A stretch of 41,500 nt of DNA from positions 1-41,500 of the forward strand of contig CAZYWP010000010.1 of assembly GCA_964651495.1 (NCBI GenBank). Reading direction: 5' to 3'. Below the pieces are notes generated by a model. That model searched no databases. It was not told the origin of the DNA and worked only from the letters and a program-made list of their open reading frames with translations. This document shows positions 1 to 8,286 of this stretch, one piece after another. This DNA comes from CAZNVB01 sp964651495. Its GTDB lineage: Bacteria > Acidobacteriota > Aminicenantia > Aminicenantales > UBA8522. The position numbers were made by a program, and so were the translations under genes. Positions within the stretch are counted from its first letter, which is position 1. Each line of letters opens with the position of its first letter.

Positions 1-39
1 CCGACACCCGATGGGTGATCCGGTTCGGGGGCCCCAGGC

Positions 40-222
40 GGGAAGAGGCGAGGGTGTTGGGTGAGGAAGTCCGTCGAAGACTGAGCGGGCGTCGCGAGGA
101 GCGAAGCGACGTGGCGATCTCAATGGGATTGCTTCGCTAACGCTCGCAATGACAATGGTGGTCGCTGGGGAAACGAGCGGGCTGACGAATCCCAAACCCG
201 AGCCTCGCCGGGGGTGAACCGG
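40..222 (+). repeat. Dispersed intergenic repeat, copy 1 (inverted partner at 7990-8153)
   Basis: Bases 40-89 match the reverse complement of 8103-8152 with about one mismatch. Bases about 162-222 match the reverse complement of about 7990-8050 with a few mismatches and small gaps. The middle differs and carries an imperfect palindromic stretch (about 93-157) rich in GCTTCGC / GCGAAGC words. The whole of 1-369 has no convincing gene apart from the leader of the symporter. The two copies bracket the block from the symporter to the TPR protein in opposite orientation. No transposase is linked. Confidence 0.8.
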
Positions 223-369
223 GGCAGGACCCGTCGGATGTTTCTATGGGATTGGCCCTGAATTTGCCAAGCCCCATAATTCTTGATAAAGATAGTGGAC
301 GAAAAAGGAGCTTGTCATGAGAGCATCTCTTTTTGTATTGTTAGGAAGCTCGATTTAAGGAGGAAAGGG

Positions 370-2121
370 ATGGAGAACATTCAGAGCATTCGGCTTCCCG
401 ATTATCTTGTTATCTTAGCTTATTTCGCCGTCATCATCTCGGTGGGGCTCTCGTTTGCCCGGTACATCCAAAAAGCCAAGGACTATTTCGCTGCCGGCAG
501 CATCATGCCCTGGTGGCTGGCCGGGACTTCGTTCTATAAGGCTTCGTTCAGCGCCCTGCTCTTCGTCATCTATAACGAGATCGCCTACAAGTACGGCATC
601 GTGGCCATCGTCATCATGTGGATTTCGCCGCTCTGTATCCTGCTCGGAGGCCATTTCACCGCCCATCGCTGGCGGAGGTCCAGGGTGGTCACACCGCTCG
701 GGTTCATGGAGCGCCGCTACAGCCCCACCGTTCATCAGGTCTTTGTCTGGACGGGCCTGCCCCTGCGCATGTTCGACAATTCCCTGAAGATCCTGTCCAC
801 GTCAATCATCTTTGCCGTGGCCCTGCGCGGGCTGGGCCTCGGAATTGTCTCCTTTATGGTCATCATCGGCATCATCATGGTTCTCTATTCCTTCCTGGGC
901 GGGCAGATGACAGTCATGGTCACCGATTTTGTCAACGTCTCCATCCTCGGGGTCGCGGTGGTGACACTCTTCATCATGACCATGGGCCAGATCGGGGATT
1001 TCGCTGAATTCTTCCGCCAGCTGCCCGCCGGGTTTCTCAACCCGGCGCCCGAGCCGTACGGCTGGAGCTACCTCCTTTTTACCGTCTTTATCATCACCAT
1101 CATGACCTACAACGCCAGCTGGGCGCTGGTGCAGAAATACAACACCCTGAAGAGCGAGAAAGAGACCCGCAAGATGATCTGGTGGATCGCCTTCCTGATG
1201 TTCATCATGCCGCCGATTTTCTTTTTCCCCGGCCTGGCCGCCCGGGTTCTCCTTCCCGAAATCGCCAACGCCAAGGAGGTCTATGCCCTCATCAGCCTGA
1301 AGATCCTGCCCCTCGGGATGATGGGCTTCGTCCTCTCGGCGGTCATCAGCTCGACCCTGTCCACCCTGGGGTCTGAATTCAACACCCTGTCCGGGGTCCT
1401 GACCCGGGATTTCTACAAAAAGAAAATCAAGCCGGCGCTTTCGGAAAAAGAAGAGGTCTTTATGGGCCGGACCTTTACGGTGGCCATCGGCGCGCTGACC
1501 GTCCTTCTGGCCATCCTGTTCAACACCCTCAAGGGGTTAAACCTGATGGACATCATGTTCCGCATCTTCAGCGCCTTCGCCCCGGCCATCATGATCCCGC
1601 TCATCTTCGGCCTCCTCTTCAAAAAATTCAACGCCCGCGGCACGCTCTGGGGGGTCGTCGCCGGCTCATTGACCGGAGTCCTCCTGGTCCTGGCCAATTT
1701 CTTCCTCGTCCAGATGAACGTTGATGAGATGAAAGTCAACCCGGGTCTCGACTTCTGGCTGCGCAGCGGCTGGAACTCGGCCGCCACTGTACTCAGCGTG
1801 GCCGCTACCATCCTGGGCATGTGGCTGGGCACGGCCTCCAAGCCTACGCCCGAAGACGAGAAAGCCCGGCGCGATGAGTTCTTCGCCGACCTCGGACGGC
1901 CGTTCCTGTTCGAGGAGCAGGAGAAGAAAGCCCTGTCCCCGTTCCGGATTATCGGGTTCATGCTAATCACCTTCGGACTGGCTATCGCCGCCATCTCTGT
2001 GTTTATCCTCTTATATTATAAGGATGCCCGCGCTTTCCGCATCGATCTCCTTGTGGCTGGCGTCCTGGTCCTGCTCGGGGTGCTGATGCGCTTGGGCAAA
2101 AAAGAAAAACCAGATCGATAA
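370..2121 (+). CDS. Sodium:solute symporter family (SSS) transporter
   Basis: Probable inner-membrane Na+-coupled importer of 583 residues. The ATG at 370 is chosen because AAGGAGG lies just upstream and the protein then begins directly before the first hydrophobic segment; longer in-frame starts add a sequence unlike the family. About 13-15 hydrophobic segments are visible, with SSS-like features: an early GGxxM-type loop after 'YSFLGGQMTVMVTDFVN', a 'SSTLSTLGSEFNTLSGV' serine/threonine-rich segment in mid protein, and a 'VVAGSLTGVLLV' late helix. It is the first gene of a run with two exported epimerase-fold proteins (gap 33 nt), so a sugar or sugar-derivative substrate is likely, but the substrate cannot be read from sequence. 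A weak promoter-like TTGCCA / TAAAGA pair lies at 264-292. Confidence 0.88.
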   Translation: MENIQSIRLPDYLVILAYFAVIISVGLSFARYIQKAKDYFAAGSIMPWWLAGTSFYKASFSALLFVIYNEIAYKYGIVAIVIMWISPLCILLGGHFTAHRWRRSRVVTPLGFMERRYSPTVHQVFVWTGLPLRMFDNSLKILSTSIIFAVALRGLGLGIVSFMVIIGIIMVLYSFLGGQMTVMVTDFVNVSILGVAVVTLFIMTMGQIGDFAEFFRQLPAGFLNPAPEPYGWSYLLFTVFIITIMTYNASWALVQKYNTLKSEKETRKMIWWIAFLMFIMPPIFFFPGLAARVLLPEIANAKEVYALISLKILPLGMMGFVLSAVISSTLSTLGSEFNTLSGVLTRDFYKKKIKPALSEKEEVFMGRTFTVAIGALTVLLAILFNTLKGLNLMDIMFRIFSAFAPAIMIPLIFGLLFKKFNARGTLWGVVAGSLTGVLLVLANFFLVQMNVDEMKVNPGLDFWLRSGWNSAATVLSVAATILGMWLGTASKPTPEDEKARRDEFFADLGRPFLFEEQEKKALSPFRIIGFMLITFGLAIAAISVFILLYYKDARAFRIDLLVAGVLVLLGVLMRLGKKEKPDR

Positions 2122-2154
2122 ATGATCGGCTGAAACAGCCGGAAGGAGAGCTGG

Positions 2155-3528
2155 ATGAACAGGCGAAATTTCCTTGCCTCGGTGGCCGTAGGAGGTCTGA
2201 GCGTCGCTGGATTGTCCGGCGATAGGAATTCCGGTCCGGGCGATGAAACCCCTTCTCTGAATTTAGGAGACCAGGGCCTGAAACCCGGAACCCTCGACGA
2301 GACTGGGGGAGGGCGGCAGGACTTTCTTAGCCCCGCCTCCAAGGCCGTGCAAAAGCTCGGCGGCCGGTCTCTCCCGGAGCTCCGCGCTTACTTCCGTAAA
2401 GAGGTCGATAACGAGGTCATCGCCTATTGGGATAAATACGGCGTCGACCGCGAATACGGCGGGTTTCTCAAGGCCGATAAAAAGACAGGCGCCTATCCAA
2501 CTACTGACAAGGATCTCTATTCGCAGGGCCGGATCCTGTGGATCTATTCCTACCTCTACAATCATTTCGGCCGGAATCAAGCCCATCTCGATGCCGCCAG
2601 GCAGGGAAAGGAAGCCCTGGTCAAGCACGCCCTCCTCCCGGACGGCCACTGGGGCACTCTGTATGCTCGCGACTGGAAAATGAAACAGGGCTTCTTCGAT
2701 ATCTATGCGGATATCTACATGGTCCTCGGGCTGGCCGAGTATTTCAAGGCCAGCGGCGACGAAAACGCCAGAGACCTCGCGGTGCGGACATCGTATCTCG
2801 TCACCGAGACGATCCTGGCGCCACACTACCAGGGGCAGGGACACGGCCCGGCCTATGAGCCCGGAATCAAGCGCCTGGGCACCTGGGTGCACTTTCTGTT
2901 TCCTCTGACCTATCTTCTCCAATACACGAAGGACGAGGGCTTGGAGGCAATCGCCCGGATGTGCGTTCGGAACATGCTCCAGTATCACTGGGTACGCGGG
3001 GAGGGGTTCGCTTATGAGTGCCTGGACAATCAGTACAGGCCCTACTCCAGCGATTACCTCAGCCGGTTCGATAACAATCTGGGCTATCGGCTGGAGTTCA
3101 TTTCCGGCTGGCACAACATCCAGGCCGCCTTCAAGGTCATGCTCGAGGCGCTGCGCTTAGGCAGCCGGGAGATGTTCCGGGACGGGCTCGAGTTCGGTTT
3201 CCAGATCTGCCGGACGCATTGGAAGGACAGTGAGCCATGCGGGTTTTATGATTTTATGAAGGTGGATGATTTGCGGCAGGGCCGGGGAGTGGAGTCCAAG
3301 GCGGACTCGGCCATCTACGATTTCCTGGTTTTTGCGCTCTTGGCTGTTGAATACACGATGTCGGCCGAGTCCATCGCCTGGTTTGAGAAAATTTTCGCCT
3401 GTTCCCTCAGCCGGCCGATCTACAACGGTTCGCTGACCCTGCACGAGCCTCGGGGCGTCATGTTCGGGCTCCAGATCGTCGAGCGGATGATTGAACGCGC
3501 CGGCCGGGTGTCCGGATTCTTGAGTTGA
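2155..3528 (+). CDS. Tat-exported N-acylglucosamine 2-epimerase (AGE)-fold protein, paralogue 1
   Basis: 457 residues with good RBS (GGAAGGAGAG) before ATG 2155. The N terminus MNRRNFLASV has the twin arginine followed by a hydrophobic stretch, so export by Tat is predicted. The body resembles the alpha/alpha-barrel AGE / cellobiose 2-epimerase family: 'KYGVDREYGGF' near 94-104, 'SQGRILWIYSYLYN' near 123-136, the catalytic-type His in 'SGWHNIQAAF' (H320) and the second His in 'LTLHEPRGVM' (H430). Family members epimerise or isomerise free sugars (GlcNAc/ManNAc, cellobiose, mannose/fructose), normally in the cytoplasm. The gene lies 33 nt after the symporter and shares domain order with the next gene, so it probably belongs to one operon. 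Exact substrate unknown; a non-enzymatic sugar-binding role or a glycoside hydrolase-like role on the same fold is possible. Confidence 0.8.
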   Translation: MNRRNFLASVAVGGLSVAGLSGDRNSGPGDETPSLNLGDQGLKPGTLDETGGGRQDFLSPASKAVQKLGGRSLPELRAYFRKEVDNEVIAYWDKYGVDREYGGFLKADKKTGAYPTTDKDLYSQGRILWIYSYLYNHFGRNQAHLDAARQGKEALVKHALLPDGHWGTLYARDWKMKQGFFDIYADIYMVLGLAEYFKASGDENARDLAVRTSYLVTETILAPHYQGQGHGPAYEPGIKRLGTWVHFLFPLTYLLQYTKDEGLEAIARMCVRNMLQYHWVRGEGFAYECLDNQYRPYSSDYLSRFDNNLGYRLEFISGWHNIQAAFKVMLEALRLGSREMFRDGLEFGFQICRTHWKDSEPCGFYDFMKVDDLRQGRGVESKADSAIYDFLVFALLAVEYTMSAESIAWFEKIFACSLSRPIYNGSLTLHEPRGVMFGLQIVERMIERAGRVSGFLS

Positions 3529-3546
3529 AGCGTATGGGCTTGGAAA

Positions 3547-3727
3547 GAATGGGTCCTGTCACGGCGCGTCCCCGTCCGACCTTTCGAGAGACGCTAACCG
3601 TTATCCCCTCTTATTTACCTAAGAGGGGAAGGGGAGATAAATATGGACAGAAAGATATTTGGAGCGTCTCTCGAGATATTCATAGACGCTCCGGGCGGTG
3701 CGGGGACTGGCGCCCTGCTACCCATTC
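3547..3727 (+). repeat. MITE-like intergenic element, copy A
   Basis: Both ends carry GAATGGGT in inverted orientation (3547-3554 and 3720-3727), each followed inward by GGCGC and GTCCCCG words. The same ends occur at 18250-18366 and, shortened, at 30812-30849. Inside are two hairpins: a perfect 9-bp stem CCCCTCTTA/TAAGAGGGG at 3605-3628 and a perfect 9-bp stem GGAGCGTCT/AGACGCTCC at 3661-3692. An open frame can be drawn through it but it is not protein-like. The element fills the 255-nt gap between the two epimerase-fold genes. No transposase is present. Confidence 0.75.
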
Positions 3728-3783
3728 TTTTGCTGCACTAAGTTATCAGAGGGCTGAATGTTGCTTGAAATGGAGGGAAAGTG

Positions 3784-5133
3784 ATGAAACGGAGAAAATT
3801 CTTGGGGGCTTGCGCGGCGGCGTCCGCTTCGGTCGCCGCCCCGGCGATCCTGGCGGGATGCAAAAGCAAACCGGCCGGCGCCGGAGATGAAAAGAGTGTC
3901 CAAGCCCGGCCTCGGGTCGACCGGCTGGCGGGGAAGCCGCTGGCCGAGATCATCGCCCAGTATAGGTCCTATCTTTTCGATGATTTCCTGCCTTTTGTGG
4001 AGAAGTATGTAGTGGACCGGGAGTACGGCGGATTCATATGCCACACCGATCTCAAAGGTAACAACATCAGCACGGAAAAAAATACCTGGTATCAGGGCCG
4101 CGGGTTATGGAGCATCTCGTTTCTTTATAACAAGCTGGCCAAGAAACCGGAGTATCTGGAGATAGCGGGACGGACGGCCGATTTCATCCTCCAAACCCGG
4201 CCGGAGGGAGATTCGTTCTGGCCGGCGAATTTCTCGCGCCAGGGGAAGCCGGTCGCGCCGCCGGCGCCGAATTTCTACGGGGATTTATTCATCGCTCTGG
4301 GACTACAAGAATACGCTAAGGCCTCAGGCCGGGAACAGTACTGGGATCTGGCCCGCGAGATCATGATGAAAGGCCTGCGCGTTTATGACCGGCCGGATTA
4401 CTTTCCGGAGGCGGCCAGGGGATACGTTGAAACCCTGCCCTTGATCCCGGGCGCGCGGATCGGAGGCCATTGGTTTATGCTGCTCAACCTGGCGACATTG
4501 ATGCTGGAGGCCAAGCCCGATGCGGAGCTCGAGGCCATAGCCGACCGCGCCATCGACGCCGTCATGAACTCCCACTACAACCCGGAGTTCGACCTGATCA
4601 ATGAAGTCATCAACCATGATCTTTCCCGGCCGGACAACGACATCGCCCAGCTCGTCCACACCGGCCATAACACCGAAACACTGTGGATGACCATGGCCGA
4701 GGCGGTTCGGAGAAAGGACACGGGACTGTTCGAACGGGCGGCGGCGTATTTCAAGCGGAACCTAGAGGTCGCCTGGGACGACGTTTACGGCGGCGTGTTC
4801 ACCAGCCTCAATCATGTGGACCGGTTCGAGTGGCTCACCCGCAAGGCCAACTGGGCCCAGGCCGAGACAATCATCGGGCTGCTCCTGATCATCGAACAGA
4901 CCGGCGCGGAGTGGGCCAAGACCTGGTTCGACCGGGTCTTCATTTATTTCAGCGAGAAGTATCCGCTCAAAAAATACGGCTATCCCCTCTGGATCGACTA
5001 TGCTGACCGCAAAGTGACATTTGTTGAAAAGGATTACTCCCGCACGGAAATTCTCCATCATCCCCGCCACCTGATGATGGCCATCCTGATCCTCGAGCGG
5101 ATGAGACAGGGTGGGATGAAACAAGCGGCTTGA
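3784..5133 (+). CDS. Tat-exported AGE-fold lipoprotein, paralogue 2
   Basis: 449 residues. ATG 3784 is preferred to the adjacent GTG 3781 because GGAGGG at 3772-3777 is then 6 nt away. The N terminus has twin arginine at 3-4, a hydrophobic stretch and a lipobox LAGC with C26, predicting a Tat-exported lipoprotein. The fold is the same as the upstream gene: 'KYVVDREYGGF' at 74-84, 'YQGRGLWSISFLYN' at 103-116, 'HTGHNTETLW' with H295, and 'ILHHPRHLM' with H425/H426. The His motifs fit AGE / cellobiose 2-epimerase better than those of paralogue 1. The two proteins are clearly paralogous but well diverged, with a repeat element inserted between their genes. Likely function is epimerisation or isomerisation of a sugar outside the cytoplasm; substrate unknown. 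Confidence 0.8.
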   Translation: MKRRKFLGACAAASASVAAPAILAGCKSKPAGAGDEKSVQARPRVDRLAGKPLAEIIAQYRSYLFDDFLPFVEKYVVDREYGGFICHTDLKGNNISTEKNTWYQGRGLWSISFLYNKLAKKPEYLEIAGRTADFILQTRPEGDSFWPANFSRQGKPVAPPAPNFYGDLFIALGLQEYAKASGREQYWDLAREIMMKGLRVYDRPDYFPEAARGYVETLPLIPGARIGGHWFMLLNLATLMLEAKPDAELEAIADRAIDAVMNSHYNPEFDLINEVINHDLSRPDNDIAQLVHTGHNTETLWMTMAEAVRRKDTGLFERAAAYFKRNLEVAWDDVYGGVFTSLNHVDRFEWLTRKANWAQAETIIGLLLIIEQTGAEWAKTWFDRVFIYFSEKYPLKKYGYPLWIDYADRKVTFVEKDYSRTEILHHPRHLMMAILILERMRQGGMKQAA

Positions 5134-5178
5134 GATTCGAGGCCAGCGGGCCCGCCAGCTTTTTATCGGGAGGCGAAA

Positions 5179-7980
5179 TTGGCCACCGCATGCCGGAACT
5201 GCCGATTTGAGAACACACCGGATTCGCAGTACTGTGTCCGTTGCGGGGCGGCTCTTACGCCCTATCCGCCCGGGCGGCCCGATAGGGATGGGGAAAAAGC
5301 GCCCGGCTTGAGCGAAGAGCGATTGGCCAGACCCCGCCGGGAAATCATGCCGGGGGCTTTGATCGCCGGCCGCTATCGGGTCATCGAAACACTGAGCGAG
5401 AGCCGGATGGGCCGGGTCTATAAGGTCCTCGACACGGTGGTCAACATGATCGTGGCCCTGAGGCTAATCGAACCGCAGCTCGCCGCCGACCAGCGGACGT
5501 TCGATCGCATCCGGACAGAGTTGAAGACGGCACGGACGATCGCCCATAAGAACGTCGGCCGAATATACGATCTAGACAGGGAGGACGGGAGCTGTTTCAT
5601 CACCATGGAGTACGTGGCCGGCGAAGACCTGAAGAGTATGATCGGGATGATGAAGCAGCTGAGCGTCAGGGCGGCGCTCGGGATCACCAGGAAGGTGTGT
5701 GAAGGCCTAGCAGAGGGGCACCGGATGGGGGTGGTTCATCGGGACATCAATCCCTCCAGTATCATGATCGAAAGGGAAGGAAACGTCAAAATCATGGATT
5801 TCGGTCTGGCCCAAACGATGCGCGGGAGCGGTCCCCCGGAAGCCGGTGGACTCATCGGAACCCCGGCCTATATGTCACCGGAGCAGTTCGAGGGCATAGC
5901 GGTCGACCAGAGGACAGATATCTATTCGTTGGGCGTCGTCTTATTCGAGATGGTGACGGGAAGACGGCCTTTGGAGGGAGCGACAGCGCCGGAGACCGCG
6001 CTCAAACACAAGCACGAGCCGCCGCCTGATCCCCGGGAGTTCAATCCGCGAATCCCGAATGACCTCAGTGCGGCTATCCTGAAATGCTTGAAAAAGGAGA
6101 CCAATGGGCGATTCCAGACCGCCTCGGAGCTCTCTGCCGAGCTGAGCCGGATCGAGGAGCGCCTCGCCGGCACTGAACGGCCACGCCGTCGTCCGTCATT
6201 ACCCGGCTATGCGTCGATTAAGAAGCGCCTTCTGAAAGCCTGGCCCCTGACGGCGGCGCTTTCCGTTGTGATCGTCGCAGCCAGCGTGACCCTCTTCTTG
6301 ATCTGGCGGGGACGCTTGGCGCCGCCGCATAAAACGCCCGTCCTGGTCGTCCTGCCGTTCGAGAATTTGGGCGCTTTGGAGGATGAATATTTTGCTCACG
6401 GCATCAGCGAAGAGATCACCAACCGTCTGGCGGCGCTGCCAGGGCTCGGTGTCATCTCCCGGACAAGCGCCGTCCAGTATAAGAAGACCACAAAGACCAT
6501 CAACCAGATCGGAGAAGAGCTGGGTGTTGACTACGTCCTCGAAGGGAGCGTGCGCTGGGACAGGAAAGCGGAGGGCGAGGGCCGGATCCGGATTACTCCC
6601 AAGCTCATCCGGGTCACTGATGACACCCATGTCTGGTCCGAGACGTACGATCGAGACCTGGCGGACATCTTTTCCCTGCAGGCGGAGATTGCCGAGGAAA
6701 TCGCCAGTGAACTGGATATCGCCCTCCTCGAACCCGAACGCCAGGCCATTCGGGCCAGGCCGACCGAAAACATGACGGCTTACGACATCTTTCTGCGTCA
6801 GCTCGAGTTATTCAACCAGGCATATCTTCAGCAGGATATCCGGAAATACGAACAGATCGTGTCCCAGTTGGAGAAAGCGGTCAAACTCGACCCCGATTTC
6901 ATCCAGGCCTATTTAGTTCTCTATCGAGTGCATATTCATGCTTATGAAGCCGGAATCGACCAGAGCAAAGAAAGGCTGCGCAGGGCCAAGAACGCTCTCG
7001 ACGGCGCCTTTCGGCTGGAACCCGGGTCGCCGGAGGTCCAGGCGGGTCTGGCCAGCTACTATTCGATCGCTTACGAAGCCCATGAGCGCGCCTTGGGGAT
7101 CTATGAATGGATCCTTCGGGTGAGGCCCAACTTCCCGCCTTCCTCCCTGGCCTCGGTCCAGATGCGTCTGGGCAAATGGAATGAGGCGATCGCCAACTAC
7201 GAAAAAGCCTTCGTCCTCAATCCCCGCGTTACCGACAACGCCCATCTGCTGGGCCGGCTGTACGCTCTCATTGGGAAATACGAAGAGTCAGAGCGCTGGT
7301 TTGAGCGGGCGCTCGGCATCTGGCCGGACCAGTATTATTCGAAGCTGGGATTGGCGCGGCTGCCCGTTTTGGCCAGAGGAGATACTCAGGAGGGCCGGGC
7401 GCGGTTGGAAAAACTGCCTCCGCACCGCCTGACCGAATACAACTGGTTTCTTCTCGGCCTGCTGGAACGAAATTATGATGGAGTCCTGACTCGTTTGGCC
7501 GCTTCGCCGTATGATTGCTTCGCCGAAGCAAATTTCTATATCCCCATCGACCTTGCCTATGCCTCGGCTTATTACCATAAAAAATTGTACCCTTCGATGG
7601 CCGCCTATGCCGAAAGAGCCAGGCTGATCCTGGAAAAAGCCCTGGCTGAGGGTCCCGAGGACTCCCGGTATCACGCCTCGCTGGGTTTGGCCTATGCTTA
7701 TCTCGGCCGCAAAGAGGAGGCGGTTCGAGAAGGCCGGCGGGCCGTCGAGCTCTATCCCATGTCACGAAATGCTTTTGAGGCCCCGCGGGGATACTGGAAT
7801 CTGGCGGCGATATGCACCGTCGCCGGCGAATACGAAGAGGCGGTACGGCAGTTGGAATACCTGATGTCGATTCCCTGCGGGAATGTCTACTCTCCGGCTC
7901 TGCTAAGGATCGACCCGCAATGGGATCCCCTGCGAGCGCACCCCGGTTTTCAGGCCCTGCTCAAGGCTAAGTCACAATAG
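5179..7980 (+). CDS. Membrane protein with zinc ribbon, degenerate Ser/Thr kinase domain, TolB/FlgO-like domain and TPRs
   Basis: 933 residues from a TTG start (5179) with GGGAGG 5 nt upstream; this start keeps the zinc ribbon C5, C8, C19, C22. Order: zinc ribbon 5-25; protein-kinase fold about 64-330; one membrane helix about 357-376; TolB-N/FlgO-like domain about 388-520 ('VLPFENLGALEDEYFAHGI'); TPRs to the C terminus. The kinase part keeps the alpha-C Glu (E114), HRD (187-189), DFG (207-209) and 'GTPAYMSPEQF', but key catalytic positions differ: the glycine loop reads 'LSESRMGRVYK', the VAIK Lys is Arg (R95), and the HRDxKxxN Lys and Asn are N191 and S194. It may therefore be a pseudokinase. 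The gene follows the epimerase-fold gene by 45 nt. Family context suggests transmembrane signalling; ligand and target unknown. Confidence 0.85.
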   Translation: MATACRNCRFENTPDSQYCVRCGAALTPYPPGRPDRDGEKAPGLSEERLARPRREIMPGALIAGRYRVIETLSESRMGRVYKVLDTVVNMIVALRLIEPQLAADQRTFDRIRTELKTARTIAHKNVGRIYDLDREDGSCFITMEYVAGEDLKSMIGMMKQLSVRAALGITRKVCEGLAEGHRMGVVHRDINPSSIMIEREGNVKIMDFGLAQTMRGSGPPEAGGLIGTPAYMSPEQFEGIAVDQRTDIYSLGVVLFEMVTGRRPLEGATAPETALKHKHEPPPDPREFNPRIPNDLSAAILKCLKKETNGRFQTASELSAELSRIEERLAGTERPRRRPSLPGYASIKKRLLKAWPLTAALSVVIVAASVTLFLIWRGRLAPPHKTPVLVVLPFENLGALEDEYFAHGISEEITNRLAALPGLGVISRTSAVQYKKTTKTINQIGEELGVDYVLEGSVRWDRKAEGEGRIRITPKLIRVTDDTHVWSETYDRDLADIFSLQAEIAEEIASELDIALLEPERQAIRARPTENMTAYDIFLRQLELFNQAYLQQDIRKYEQIVSQLEKAVKLDPDFIQAYLVLYRVHIHAYEAGIDQSKERLRRAKNALDGAFRLEPGSPEVQAGLASYYSIAYEAHERALGIYEWILRVRPNFPPSSLASVQMRLGKWNEAIANYEKAFVLNPRVTDNAHLLGRLYALIGKYEESERWFERALGIWPDQYYSKLGLARLPVLARGDTQEGRARLEKLPPHRLTEYNWFLLGLLERNYDGVLTRLAASPYDCFAEANFYIPIDLAYASAYYHKKLYPSMAAYAERARLILEKALAEGPEDSRYHASLGLAYAYLGRKEEAVREGRRAVELYPMSRNAFEAPRGYWNLAAICTVAGEYEEAVRQLEYLMSIPCGNVYSPALLRIDPQWDPLRAHPGFQALLKAKSQ

Positions 7981-7989
7981 ACTTGATCG

Positions 7990-8153
7990 GTTCCCCCCAG
8001 CGAGGCTCCGGTATTGGATTCGTCAGCCCGCTCCTTCCCCCAGCGAGGAAACTCGCTTCGAACTCAGCCTTCGCTCTTCTCTCCTTTCAGTCGAGAAACC
8101 GTGCCCGCTCAGGCTTCGACGGACTTCCTCACCCAACACCCTCGCCTCTTCCC
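7990..8153 (-). repeat. Dispersed intergenic repeat, copy 2 (inverted relative to 40-222)
   Basis: The reverse complement of this segment aligns to 40-222 at both ends (8103-8152 with 40-89; about 7990-8050 with 162-222), while the centre is different. It makes up most of the 306-nt gap 7981-8286. The rest of that gap (8154-8286) has no gene; it holds TTGACC at 8228 and an AT-rich TAAAAT at 8272-8277 just before the next start codon. Confidence 0.8.
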
Positions 8154-8286
8154 CTGAGAAAGCTAAATCGCCAGGGGGGTCTTTCGTGCGGCTTCTTGTT
8201 CCTATCTGAATTACGACAGCGAGGATGTTGACCTTCGTTCGATCCAAGTGGAAATTATTCCTGCCGAGGAATAAAATAACATTACT

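Noticed and set aside
3605..3628. Perfect 9-bp hairpin as a terminator for the first epimerase-fold gene
   Set aside because: No T run follows it on either strand, and it lies inside the MITE-like element.
3525..3890. 121-codon + strand frame over the gap between the two epimerase-fold genes
   Set aside because: It runs through the MITE-like repeat, has no start context, and overlaps the real Tat signal of the next gene.
7983..8231. 82-codon + strand frame after the kinase-like gene
   Set aside because: Lies within repeat copy 2; Ser/Arg/Pro-rich translation of repeat sequence.
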